From Microtetraspora glauca (lineage in GTDB: Bacteria; Actinomycetota; Actinomycetes; Streptomycetales; Streptomycetaceae), in contig JOFO01000057.1 in the NCBI GenBank assembly GCA_000721275.1, positions 1 to 33,089 of the forward strand: DNA of 33,089 nucleotides. The letters run 5' to 3'. Every line of letters starts with the position of its first letter. The first letter of the stretch is position 1. Below the pieces are notes generated by a model. The model did not search any database. It was not told where the DNA came from and saw only the letters and a list, made by a program, of their open reading frames with translations. The translations under genes were made by a program, and so were the position numbers. Below are positions 1-7,481 of the stretch, piece by piece.

Positions 1-1
1 C

Positions 2-352
2 ATCCGCCTCACCCACGGACAGCCCATCCGCTTCGGCACCGACGACGGCAAGGGCGTCGTCCGCGACCCCGCCACCGGCGACCTCCAGGTCGTCACCGTG
101 ACACCCGACAACGAGGACCGCATCCTCGTCCACGACGCCCACGCCACCACCCCCACCACCGCCTTCGCGCTCTCCCGCCTCGCCGACCCCGACACCCTCC
201 ACCACACCCCCATCGGCGTCTTCCGGTCGGTGGAACGACCGGTCTACGACACCCTCATGGCCGACCAGCTCGACACCGCCGTGGAGCGGTACGGGAAGAG
301 CGACCTCGCCGCGCTGCTCGCGGGGAACGACACCTGGACCGTCGCCGGCTGA
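2..352 (+). CDS. korB: 2-oxoacid:ferredoxin oxidoreductase, beta subunit (C-terminal part)
   Basis: The reading frame is open from the window edge, so only the last 116 residues are present and the start lies outside. The tail resembles the C-terminal part of 2-oxoglutarate:ferredoxin oxidoreductase beta subunits (the LTHGQPIRFG, ILVHDAH and DQLDTAVERYGK stretches). The family decarboxylates a 2-oxoacid on thiamine diphosphate, forms acyl-CoA and passes electrons to ferredoxin; the beta subunit carries TPP and a 4Fe-4S cluster, and an alpha subunit should lie just upstream. A ferredoxin gene follows after 36 bp and is the obvious electron acceptor. The substrate (2-oxoglutarate or another 2-oxoacid) cannot be read from this fragment. 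Confidence 0.85.
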   Translation: MRLTHGQPIRFGTDDGKGVVRDPATGDLQVVTVTPDNEDRILVHDAHATTPTTAFALSRLADPDTLHHTPIGVFRSVERPVYDTLMADQLDTAVERYGKSDLAALLAGNDTWTVAG

Positions 353-388
353 CGCCCGGCGGACACCGACTTCGGAGGAAACACACCC

Positions 389-712
389 ATGGCCTACGTC
401 ATCGCCCTGCCCTGCGTGGACATCAAGGACAAGGCATGCCTGGAGGAGTGCCCGGTGGACTGCATCTACGAGGGTCCGCGCAAGATGTACATCCAGCCGG
501 ACGAGTGCGTCGACTGCGGCGCGTGCGAGCCGGTCTGCCCGGTCGAGGCGGTCTTCTACGAGGACGACCTCCCGGAGGAGCTGGGCGCGTACCGCGTCGC
601 GGACCGGGAGGTCTTCGACGCCCTGGGCCTGCCCGGCGGTTCGCGCGACCACGCCCCGCTCGCGGCGGACCACCCGGTGGTCGACGCCGTCCCCGTGCCG
701 TCCCAGACCTGA
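389..712 (+). CDS. fdxA: FdxA-type 7Fe/8Fe ferredoxin
   Basis: A 107-residue cytoplasmic ferredoxin. Cysteines are at 9, 17, 21, 25, 40, 43, 46 and 50. The spacing matches the Azotobacter FdI/mycobacterial FdxA type, where Cys9, 17 and 50 hold a 3Fe-4S cluster, Cys21, 40, 43 and 46 hold a 4Fe-4S cluster, and Cys25 is extra. The acidic C-terminal tail after residue 55 is normal for this family. The start has a good ribosome site (GGAGG, about 9 bases upstream). It lies 36 bp behind the oxidoreductase beta subunit and so probably serves it; it could also feed the P450 at 3474, which has no dedicated ferredoxin nearby. The second role is inference. Confidence 0.93.
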   Translation: MAYVIALPCVDIKDKACLEECPVDCIYEGPRKMYIQPDECVDCGACEPVCPVEAVFYEDDLPEELGAYRVADREVFDALGLPGGSRDHAPLAADHPVVDAVPVPSQT

Positions 713-783
713 ACCGCCCCGCGCCGGCCCCGGCCCTTCTCTTGCCTACCTCTCCCGAGCCTTTCACGGATCGAGTCCTCCCC

Positions 784-2370
784 ATGGCCAAGCCCCTCGT
801 CCTCATAGCCGAAGAGCTCTCGCCCGCCACGGTCACCGCGCTCGGCCCGGACGTCGACGTCCGGTACTGCGACGGGACCGACCGGCCGGCCCTGCTGTCC
901 GCCGTCGCCGACGCGGACGCCCTCCTGGTGCGCAGCGCCACCCGCGTGGACGCCCCGGTGATCGACGCCGCCCGCCGTCTCACGGTCGTCGCGCGGGCCG
1001 GCGTCGGTTTGGACAACGTCGACGTCCCCGCGGCCACGAAGGCCGGCGTCCTGGTCGTCAACGCCCCCCTCTCCAACGTCGTCAGCGCCGCCGAACTCAC
1101 CTGCGGACTCCTGCTGTCCACGGCCCGCACCATCCCGCAGGCCGACTTCTCGCTGAAGAGCGGGGAGTGGGACCGGCGGAAGTACACCGGCGTCGAGCTG
1201 GCCGACAAGACCCTGGGCGTCATCGGCCTCGGCCGCATCGGCACCCTGGTGGCCCAGCGGATGTCCGCGTTCGGCATGCGGATCCTCGCCCACGATCCGT
1301 ACGCCACGGAGGAGCGGGCCCTGCGCGCGGGCGCGCGCCTCGTCCCGCTCGACACGCTCCTGCGGGAGTCCGACTTCCTCACCGTGCACCTGCCGAGGAC
1401 ACCGGAGACGGTGGGCTTCGTCGGCGAGCGGGAGCTGGGCCTCGTCAAGCGGTCCGTACGGATCGTCAACGCGGCGCGCGGCGGCATCGTGGACGAGGAG
1501 GCGCTGGCCGCCGCGCTGAAGGACGGACGCGTCGCCGGGGCCGGGCTCGACGTCTTCGCGGTGGAGCCGTGCACCGCCTCCCCGCTGTTCGGCCTCGACA
1601 ACGTCGTGGTCACCCCGCACCTCGGCGCCTCCACCCACGAGGCCCAGGAGAAGGCCGGGACCTCCGTCGCCCACTCGGTGCGGCGCGCCCTCGCGGGGGA
1701 GCTCGTGCCCGACGCGGTCAACGCCCCGGGCGGGCCCGTCGCGGAGGAGGTCCATCCCTATCTGAAGCTCGCCGACGACCTCGGCCACGTCTTCACCGGG
1801 CTCGCGGGCCGCCGGGCCGTGACCCGCCTGGACATCGAGGTCCGCGGCGAGGTGACCCGGCGGGACGTCACGGTCCTGGAGGCCGCCGCGCTCCGCGGGG
1901 TCCTCGCCGGGCTCGTCCCCGGGAGGCCGTCGCTGGTGAACGCGTCGGAACTCGCCCGCGAGGCCGGCGTCTCCGTGCGTTTCTCGACCAGTTCCGAGAG
2001 CCCGGACCACCGCGACACCGTCGCCCTCCGCGGCGAGCTGCCGGACGGCGGGACCGTGGCCGTCGCCGGCGCCCTGTCCGCCTGGAAGGGCACCCACCGG
2101 CTGGTCGCGGTCGGCGCGTGCGACCTCGACCTGGCCCTCACGGACCGGATGCTCTTCCTCTGGTACGCCGACGAGCCCGGGGCCATCGGCAGGGCCGGGC
2201 AGATCCTGGGCGCCGCCGGCGTCAACATCGCAGACATGGAGGTCGCCCGGTCCGGCGGCCGGGCGACGGCCGCCCTGTCCGTCGACGTCGACGTCCCCGA
2301 CGCCGTCGTGGACCGGCTGGTGGCGGCCCTCGACGAGGCGTCCGCCCGCTACGTCCGCCTCATGCCGTAG
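784..2370 (+). CDS. serA: D-3-phosphoglycerate dehydrogenase (SerA type)
   Basis: A 528-residue protein of the long actinobacterial PGDH form: substrate and NAD domains in the first ~310 residues (GLGRIG nucleotide loop, NAARGGIVDEEAL, catalytic His in TPHLGAST), an allosteric substrate-binding domain (~315-445) and a C-terminal ACT domain (~455-528, DEPGAIGRAGQILG). It oxidises 3-phosphoglycerate to 3-phosphohydroxypyruvate, the first step to serine. The frame is open upstream to 436, but the conserved MAKPLVLIAEELSP start at 784 is chosen; upstream residues are a shadow of the ferredoxin gene. No clear Shine-Dalgarno precedes the ATG, so translation may be coupled to fdxA 71 bp upstream. 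The context (ferredoxin and oxidoreductase) suggests a second, pathway-linked SerA copy, but paralogy cannot be tested here. Confidence 0.9.
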   Translation: MAKPLVLIAEELSPATVTALGPDVDVRYCDGTDRPALLSAVADADALLVRSATRVDAPVIDAARRLTVVARAGVGLDNVDVPAATKAGVLVVNAPLSNVVSAAELTCGLLLSTARTIPQADFSLKSGEWDRRKYTGVELADKTLGVIGLGRIGTLVAQRMSAFGMRILAHDPYATEERALRAGARLVPLDTLLRESDFLTVHLPRTPETVGFVGERELGLVKRSVRIVNAARGGIVDEEALAAALKDGRVAGAGLDVFAVEPCTASPLFGLDNVVVTPHLGASTHEAQEKAGTSVAHSVRRALAGELVPDAVNAPGGPVAEEVHPYLKLADDLGHVFTGLAGRRAVTRLDIEVRGEVTRRDVTVLEAAALRGVLAGLVPGRPSLVNASELAREAGVSVRFSTSSESPDHRDTVALRGELPDGGTVAVAGALSAWKGTHRLVAVGACDLDLALTDRMLFLWYADEPGAIGRAGQILGAAGVNIADMEVARSGGRATAALSVDVDVPDAVVDRLVAALDEASARYVRLMP

Positions 2371-2394
2371 CTCGTGCCGTAGCTCGTGCCGTAG
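2359..2394 (+). repeat. Three 12-bp tandem units across the serA stop codon
   Basis: Three consecutive 12-bp units (CTCRTGCCGTAG; the first has A, the next two G) cover the last three codons and stop of serA and then repeat twice downstream. Each unit ends with an in-frame TAG, so the gene has three TAG codons in a row at 12-bp spacing. This looks like replication slippage; a role as back-up stops is possible but unproven. Confidence 0.85.
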
Positions 2395-2416
2395 CGGACC
2401 GCCGCTCCCTGTTTCC

Positions 2417-2452
2417 GTACTCCCCCGTTCCGCACCCGGAGCGGGGGAGTAC
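2417..2452. terminator. Bidirectional hairpin terminator between serA and lysR-type gene
   Basis: A perfect 11-bp stem (GTACTCCCCCG with CGGGGGAGTAC) continues through a G-T wobble and four more pairs to a 4-base loop (CACC), about 16 bp of stem in all. It lies between the convergent serA (ends 2370) and the LysR gene (ends 2476), so it can stop transcripts from both sides. No U-tract follows, as is usual in actinobacteria. Confidence 0.85.
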
Positions 2453-2475
2453 GCGTGCGGGGCGCCGGACGGCGG

Positions 2476-3381
2476 CTAGCTGAGGGGCGCCGACGCGTGG
2501 CAGAACGCGCTGAACGCCGCCGCCCGGCGCGTCAGCCGGACGCCCGCCGGACGGGCCAGGACGACGTCCAGCGGGCGTATCTCGTCCTTGATCCGGCGGA
2601 TCACCAGGCCGCGGCCCTCGTAGCTGACGTCCGCGCGGGGACGCTGGATCAGCAGCGAGTAGCCGGCGCCGCGGGCGACGAGGCTGCGCACCATCTCGAA
2701 GCTCTCCGTGCGGTGCCGCACGCGCGGGGACACCCCGGCGGAGCTCAGCACCTCGTGGAAGTAGCGCAGGCTGGGCGGGACGTCGAGCGCGATCATGTCG
2801 TGACCGGCGAGGTCGGCGAGCCGGACCTCCTCCTGCTCCGCCAGCGGATGGGCGGGCGGCAGCAGGACGTACGGCTGGGTCGGGTACAGCGTGTCGTACG
2901 CGATGCCGGCCTGGACGTCGACGCCGTAGAGCACGGCCAGTTCGCACGTCCCGTCGAGCAGGAGCCGCTGCAGGTCGGTCAGCGAGCCCTCCACGAAGTC
3001 CAGCGTCACCTGGGGGTGGGCGGCCCGGAACTCCTCCAGGACGCGGGGCAGCAGGAACGGGGCGATGGTGGTGAAGCAGCCGATCACCAGCCGGCCCGAC
3101 GGGGCGTTGCCCAGGTCCCGCATGCCCGCCTGGAGCGCGTCGGCCCGGGCCAGCAGCGACCGGGCCTCGGGCAGGAGGAGCCGGCCCGCCTCGGTCAGCG
3201 TCAGCCCCTTCGCCTTGGAGCGCAGGAGCAGTTGCACGCCGATCTGGCGCTCCAGCTGGGAGATCGCGGCCGACACCGCGCCCTGGCTCACGTACAGCCG
3301 GCGCGCCGCGCCCGTCATGGTTCCGGCCTCGGCGCACGCCACGAAGGCGTGCAGCCGGCGAAGGCTGATCCGTTCAGTCAT
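2476..3381 (-). CDS. LysR-family transcriptional regulator
   Basis: A 301-residue LTTR of normal length. The N-terminal winged helix-turn-helix is at about residues 5-62 (LRRLHAFVACAEAGTMTGAA, SQGAVSAAISQLE) and is followed by the periplasmic-binding-like effector domain (GRLVIGCFTTIAPFLLP). It is divergent from the P450 at 3474 with only 92 bp between the starts, the usual arrangement for an LTTR and its target. An inverted repeat at 3442-3459 sits in that gap. The effector domain has two adjacent PTQPYVLLPPAHPLAE-type core segments as in amino-acid or aromatic-compound regulators, but I cannot name the ligand. Confidence 0.92.
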   Translation of the reverse strand: MTERISLRRLHAFVACAEAGTMTGAARRLYVSQGAVSAAISQLERQIGVQLLLRSKAKGLTLTEAGRLLLPEARSLLARADALQAGMRDLGNAPSGRLVIGCFTTIAPFLLPRVLEEFRAAHPQVTLDFVEGSLTDLQRLLLDGTCELAVLYGVDVQAGIAYDTLYPTQPYVLLPPAHPLAEQEEVRLADLAGHDMIALDVPPSLRYFHEVLSSAGVSPRVRHRTESFEMVRSLVARGAGYSLLIQRPRADVSYEGRGLVIRRIKDEIRPLDVVLARPAGVRLTRRAAAFSAFCHASAPLS

Positions 3382-3441
3382 CAGGAAATCCCATAACGCA
3401 CCTCACCATTCCTTCGTTTTCAACTGCGCGGTCCTGATGGA

Positions 3442-3459
3442 GACTTGGGGAACCAAGTC
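3442..3459. promoter_or_regulatory. Inverted repeat (GACTTGG-N4-CCAAGTC) before the P450 gene
   Basis: Perfect 7-bp arms around a 4-base spacer lie immediately before the P450 ribosome site (AAGGAGG at 3460-3466). The repeat contains a T-N11-A frame as in LysR boxes, and the LysR gene is divergent. As RNA it would form a hairpin directly abutting the ribosome site, so a translational role is an alternative. Confidence 0.6.
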
Positions 3460-3473
3460 AAGGAGGTTTCGCA

Positions 3474-4721
3474 ATGATGCCGACGAACGAAAAGACCGGT
3501 TGCCCCGTGCATCACGGTTTCGATCCGCTTGGTGACGAGTACATCGCCGATCCGTATCCGATCCACACCGCGGTGCGGGAGGAGGCCCCGGCGTTCTACG
3601 CACCGGCCATCGACATGTGGGTGATCACCCGGTACGACGACATCGAGGCCGTCCTGAAGGACCCGGGGACCTTCTCGGCGCAGGTCGGCCAGAAGCCGGT
3701 GTTCCCCCTTTCGGAAGAGGCGCAGGAGATTCTGAAGAAAGGATTCCGCGCCTATCCGGTGATGTCGGACTGCGACCCGCCCCGGCACACCCGGATCCGC
3801 AAGCACAACATGACGGGCTTCTCACCGCGGCGGATCGCCTCGCTGGAGCCGAAGGTCTGGGCCAAGGCCACGGAGCTGGTGGACGCCATCGAGCCCGGGC
3901 GGGTGGACCTGGTCAACGCGCTGACCTATCCGCTTCCGGCGTACATGATCTTCACGTTCATCGGCTTCCCGGACGAGGACATGGACATGCTGAAGAGCTG
4001 GTGCGGAAACCGCATCGCCTTCAGCTGGGGACGCCCGAGCGTCGACGAGCAGCGCGAGATCGCGACGAACATGACCAACTACTGGGAATACTGCGAGAAT
4101 TTCGTCGCCAAAAGGGCCGCGGAACCGGTGGACGACTTCACCAGTGACCTCATCCGGATCCGCCAGGAGAATCCCGACAGCCTCTCGCTCGAAGACATCA
4201 CGAACGTCGCCTACGGACTGAGCTTCGCCGGCCACGAGACCACGACGAGTTTCACCGGCAACGCGATCCGCCAGCTGCTGTCCAACCCCGAGCAGTGGGC
4301 CGCGGTCTGCGCCGACCGCGGGCTGATCGCCAAGGCGGTCGAGGAGATCCTGCGGTACGACAGCAGCATTCCCGCCTGGCGGCGCATCACCACCCGGGCG
4401 GTGGACGTCGGCGGCGTCGAGATACCCGAGCGGGCCAAGGTGCTCATCCTGCTCGGCGCGGCCAACCGGGACCCGAAGCACTTCGCGGAGCCCGAGACCT
4501 TCGACATCCACCGCGGCGACGCCCGCCGCCACCTCGCCTTCGGCAAGGGCATCCACTACTGCATCGGGGCCCCGCTGGCGCGGATGGAGGCCCGCATCGC
4601 CCTCGACCTGCTCGCCGAGCGGGCACCGGACATGCGCCTGGTCGAGGACCAGGACTTCGACTTCCCGGCGAACGTCTCCTTCCGCGGCCCCCGGAGCCTG
4701 CTCGTCGAGTGGCCCGGATGA
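3474..4721 (+). CDS. Cytochrome P450
   Basis: A 415-residue soluble bacterial class I P450. The haem loop is FGKGIHYCIGAPLARME with the axial cysteine at 363; the I-helix oxygen motif AGHETTT is at 252-258; an ExxR motif (EEIL, then R) follows near residue 290. It should hydroxylate or otherwise oxidise a small organic substrate using a ferredoxin and reductase; neither is adjacent, but a ferredoxin gene lies at 389. The start is supported by AAGGAGG 7 bases upstream; a second ATG follows directly, so 3477 is equally possible. It is convergent with the thioesterase-like gene. The substrate is not predictable from this sequence. Regulation by the divergent LysR protein is inferred. Confidence 0.95.
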   Translation: MMPTNEKTGCPVHHGFDPLGDEYIADPYPIHTAVREEAPAFYAPAIDMWVITRYDDIEAVLKDPGTFSAQVGQKPVFPLSEEAQEILKKGFRAYPVMSDCDPPRHTRIRKHNMTGFSPRRIASLEPKVWAKATELVDAIEPGRVDLVNALTYPLPAYMIFTFIGFPDEDMDMLKSWCGNRIAFSWGRPSVDEQREIATNMTNYWEYCENFVAKRAAEPVDDFTSDLIRIRQENPDSLSLEDITNVAYGLSFAGHETTTSFTGNAIRQLLSNPEQWAAVCADRGLIAKAVEEILRYDSSIPAWRRITTRAVDVGGVEIPERAKVLILLGAANRDPKHFAEPETFDIHRGDARRHLAFGKGIHYCIGAPLARMEARIALDLLAERAPDMRLVEDQDFDFPANVSFRGPRSLLVEWPG

Positions 4722-4725
4722 CCCT

Positions 4726-4744
4726 CCGGACGCCGCGGGTCCGG
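4726..4744. terminator. Short hairpin between convergent P450 and thioesterase-like genes
   Basis: A 6-bp stem (CCGGAC with GTCCGG) with a 7-base loop lies in the 32-bp gap between the two convergent stop codons. The position fits a weak bidirectional terminator; the stem is short and no U-tract is present. Confidence 0.35.
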
Positions 4745-4753
4745 CGCGACCGG

Positions 4754-5581
4754 TCACGGCCGGCCGCGCCGCTCGGTGACCAGCAGCGTCTGCAGGACCT
4801 GCCCGCAGCTCCCCGTCGCGTCGTCCAGCTGGCCGTGGGCGAGCCCTGAGCCGTGCGGGCTGGCCGCCGTGTGGGAGCGCAGGCACAGCCACTCCCCGAC
4901 GGGGTCCCGGTGCAGGGCGAGCGTCACGTCGGTGTTGATGACGAGGCCCGCGTGGTGGTCGAGTTCGAAGCCGACGGCCCAGCTGCTGTCGGCCACCGTG
5001 AGCGCCCGGGTCAGCGGCGAGTCCGGCGCCCCGGCCACCAGGGGGACGCGCTGCCGGGCCCAGGCGGTCCCCGGACCGAGCGTGTCGAAGCCCGCGCCGT
5101 CCCCGAAGCGCCACTCCATCGCCGCGATGTACCCGTCGAGATGGGCCCCCGCCATGGTGTGCGGCGGCTGCGGCCCCGGCAGGGCGGGGGCGGGCGGGAC
5201 GGGCCGCAGCGCCGGGGTCTCCCCCGGGCTCGCGACGAGCCGCCACGCGCGGGCCAGCAGCACCGGGACGCCGTCGGCGGTGATCTCCCCCTCCAGGATC
5301 TCGACGCTGCCGCCGGACCGGACCGTCCGCACCTCGACCCGCAGGTCCGCCATCGGGACCGGGCGCAGCAGCTCGACGGTGACACGGGCGATCCGCAGGC
5401 CCGGCCGGGGCGCGTGGTGCTCGAACGCGCGCCCGATCAGGGCGGAGGGCGGGCCGGCGTGCTGCGTCTTCGGGCTCCACGGGCCCGCGGTGGCCGGGGT
5501 GCTCTCGTACCGGCCGTCCCCCAGGTCGTGGTAGAAGGCCGCGTGCGGTGCGCCGGGGAACGGAACGGGCTCGGGGTTCAC
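4754..5581 (-). CDS. Thioesterase-like protein (double hotdog, TesB/acyl-CoA thioesterase type)
   Basis: A 275-residue protein. The HAGPPSALIGRAFE segment near residue 40 and the later MEWRFGDGAGF and LVINTDVTLALHRDPVGEWLCLR segments fit the tandem hotdog 'thioesterase family protein' pattern of actinobacteria, with the aspartate of NTDVTL as a likely active-site residue. Proteins of this group hydrolyse acyl-CoA or related thioesters, though many are untested. The GTG start at 5581 has GGAGG upstream and lies 23 bp after the amidase stop, so it is the last gene of the asnB-gatC-amidase set. It may release or proof-read an acyl thioester in that pathway; this is inference. Confidence 0.7.
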   Translation of the reverse strand: MNPEPVPFPGAPHAAFYHDLGDGRYESTPATAGPWSPKTQHAGPPSALIGRAFEHHAPRPGLRIARVTVELLRPVPMADLRVEVRTVRSGGSVEILEGEITADGVPVLLARAWRLVASPGETPALRPVPPAPALPGPQPPHTMAGAHLDGYIAAMEWRFGDGAGFDTLGPGTAWARQRVPLVAGAPDSPLTRALTVADSSWAVGFELDHHAGLVINTDVTLALHRDPVGEWLCLRSHTAASPHGSGLAHGQLDDATGSCGQVLQTLLVTERRGRP

Positions 5582-5604
5582 GAGGGGTGCCTCCGGTTCC
5601 TGCC

Positions 5605-7029
5605 TCAGCGGTCTGAGGCGCTGTGGATGATGTCCGCCTGAACGGCCTCGGCGATTCTGCCCGTGTCCGGCAGCGTCCGCTCCAGGGCGGTTCCGGCCAG
5701 GAAGAGGACGGACTCCGCGAACGGGGCGGCGATGAGCTGCGCGCCGATGGGGAGACCGGCCGAGTCCCTGCCCACCGGGAGCGACAGGGCGGGGAAGCCG
5801 GTGATGTTGGCGGGGGAGGAGAGCCGGACGTAGGCGTCGGTGACCGTCTCGGTGACGCCGTCCGGCCACCGTACGGTCTCCTGCCCGCGCCGCGCCGCCG
5901 TGATCGGGGAGGTGGGGGCGGCGAGCACGTCGACGCCGTCGAAGACGCGGCCCCACGCGCGGCTGATGAGGGACCGGGTGCGCTGGGCGCGCAGGTAGTC
6001 CAGGGCGGACACGTGGTGCCCGGCCTCCAGGAGCAGCCGGACGTCCGGGCCGTAGAGGTGGGGCGCGGCGCGCAGGGTCTCCTCGTGGACCGCCGACGCC
6101 TCCGGGGCCATCAGGCCCCACTGCGTCGCCTCGATGTGCTCGGTGAGCGGCAGGTCCACGGGCGTCACGGTCGCGCCGAGGTCCCGCAGCCGGTCGATCG
6201 CCGCGCGGACGGCCGCCTCCACCTCCGGAGCGACGCGGTCGAAGTAGTACGTGCGGGGCACGCCGACCCGCAGCCCGCGCACGTCCGCCGGGCCCGGCGC
6301 GGCGGGGGCCGCCGGAGCGGCGGCGCTGGCCGGGTCCGCCGGGTCGTGGCCGGCGAGGACCCGCAGGACGAGGGCGGCGTCGCGTACGGTCCGGGTGAGG
6401 GGGCCGACGTGGTCCAGGGACCAGGACAGGGGCGCCACCCCGTGCCGGGAGACCAGGCCGTAGGTGGGTTTCAGGCCGACCGTCCCGTTGAGCGCGGCGG
6501 GGACGCGGATCGATCCTCCGGTGTCGGTCCCCAGCGCGAACAGCGCGGTGCCGGCCGCCACGGCCACCGCCGAGCCGCCGCTGGAGCCTCCGGCGACGGC
6601 GTCCGCGTGCCACGGGTTGGCCGTCTGCGGGGTGAGCAGTCCGTAGGCGAACTCGTGGGTGTGGGTCTTGCCGAGGAGGATCGCGCCGGCGTCGGCGAGC
6701 CGCGCGGCCACCGTGCTGTCGCCGCCGGGCATGCGGTCCGCCCACGCGCGCGAACTGGCCGTGGTGGGGATCCCGTCGACGTCGATGAGGTCCTTGAGGC
6801 CGTACGGGATGCCGTGCAGCGGCCCGCGGTGGACGCCCGCGCGGATCTCCCGCTCCGCCCGCCGCGCGGCCCGTCGCGCGCGGTCGGCCACGACGGTGAC
6901 GTAGGCGTGGAGCCGGTCCTCGACGGCGTCGCACCGGTCCAGGACGGAATCGACGAGTTCGACGGGGGACAGGGTGCGGGCCGCGAGGGCCGCCGCCGCG
7001 TCCGCGACGGTGAGCTCAAAGGGCCGCAT
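5605..7029 (-). CDS. Amidase-signature hydrolase (GatA/AtzE-like)
   Basis: A 474-residue amidase-signature enzyme with the full Ser-cisSer-Lys triad visible: Lys in PYGLKDLID, the Gly/Ser-rich AGGSSGGSA loop and the nucleophile serine in GTDTGGSIRVPAALNG. It hydrolyses or transfers an amide, in the cytoplasm. The ATG at 7029 overlaps the end of the upstream GatC-like gene by 14 bp, so the two are translationally coupled, as in gatC-gatA and in the AtzG-AtzE pair of cyanuric acid breakdown. There is no gatB gene nearby, which argues against a role in tRNA amidation. Substrate unknown; the neighbouring asparagine-synthase-like gene suggests an amide-bearing intermediate. An alanine/proline-rich insert occurs around residue 235. 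Confidence 0.9.
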   Translation of the reverse strand: MRPFELTVADAAAALAARTLSPVELVDSVLDRCDAVEDRLHAYVTVVADRARRAARRAEREIRAGVHRGPLHGIPYGLKDLIDVDGIPTTASSRAWADRMPGGDSTVAARLADAGAILLGKTHTHEFAYGLLTPQTANPWHADAVAGGSSGGSAVAVAAGTALFALGTDTGGSIRVPAALNGTVGLKPTYGLVSRHGVAPLSWSLDHVGPLTRTVRDAALVLRVLAGHDPADPASAAAPAAPAAPGPADVRGLRVGVPRTYYFDRVAPEVEAAVRAAIDRLRDLGATVTPVDLPLTEHIEATQWGLMAPEASAVHEETLRAAPHLYGPDVRLLLEAGHHVSALDYLRAQRTRSLISRAWGRVFDGVDVLAAPTSPITAARRGQETVRWPDGVTETVTDAYVRLSSPANITGFPALSLPVGRDSAGLPIGAQLIAAPFAESVLFLAGTALERTLPDTGRIAEAVQADIIHSASDR

Positions 7030-7231
7030 CGAACGCTCCCGGAGCGGCGGGGGAGGGGCGGCCGGCCGCGGCCCGGAAGACCGGGGCCGGCGCGACGCCG
7101 GCCAGGTCCAGGGTCCGCAGCCCGCCGAGGAGCCGCCCCAGGTGGGCGACCAGTTCGGCCACCTCGCCGGGGCGGAGGTCCGGGGGCGGAGCGTGTCGCA
7201 CGGTCGGACGGGACGGTCCCGCAGCGGCCAT
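7016..7231 (-). CDS. Small GatC/AtzG-like partner of the amidase
   Basis: A 71-residue protein that begins at an ATG with a strong GGAAGGG ribosome site. Its middle part (LRPGEVAELVAHLGRLLGGLRTLDLAGVAPAPVF) matches the helical pattern of GatC and AtzG: two helices, then 'L..LD..GV.P.' before an extended tail. These small proteins wrap around and stabilise a GatA-type amidase. Gene order and the 14-bp overlap with the downstream amidase fit that. The family call rests on pattern and position only and is moderately sure; longer upstream starts in this frame run into non-coding-like Arg/Pro-rich sequence. Confidence 0.6.
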   Translation of the reverse strand: MAAAGPSRPTVRHAPPPDLRPGEVAELVAHLGRLLGGLRTLDLAGVAPAPVFRAAAGRPSPAAPGAFDAAL

Positions 7232-7424
7232 CGTGGTTCCCTTCCGGGTGGGCGGAGCCGGATGCCTCGGATCACGTGCGGAGCCGGGGACGGCGGGGCC
7301 GTCCCCGGCTCGTCCGCGCCGACGGGCGCTGCCCGCCGGCGCGCGCGAGCCCGGTGGCCGCCGACGGGGGAGGGACGGAGGCCACCGGGAGCGAGGGGCG
7401 CGCGGCCGGGCGGAGGCCGTACAC

Positions 7425-7458
7425 ACGGGCAGGCCCCCGCGTGTACGCCGCTGCCCGT
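7425..7458. terminator. Hairpin between asnB-like and gatC-like genes
   Basis: Perfect 8-bp arms (ACGGGCAG and CTGCCCGT) with an 18-base loop lie 24 bp past the asnB-like stop codon, in a 250-bp gap. It may end or attenuate the asnB-like transcript, leaving the gatC-amidase-thioesterase genes with their own promoter, or act as an mRNA processing site. The long loop makes it only a moderate terminator candidate. Confidence 0.45.
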
Positions 7459-7481
7459 ACGCGCTTCCCGCAGGTCGCTTC

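Noticed and set aside
436..783. Long in-frame extension upstream of serA
   Set aside because: The sequence is an Arg/Gly-rich shadow of the ferredoxin gene; the SerA family begins at the MAKPLVLIAEE start.
423..2097. Long minus-strand open frames opposite fdxA and serA
   Set aside because: Arg/Gly/Pro-rich shadows typical of high-GC DNA, with no family resemblance, opposite well-recognised genes.
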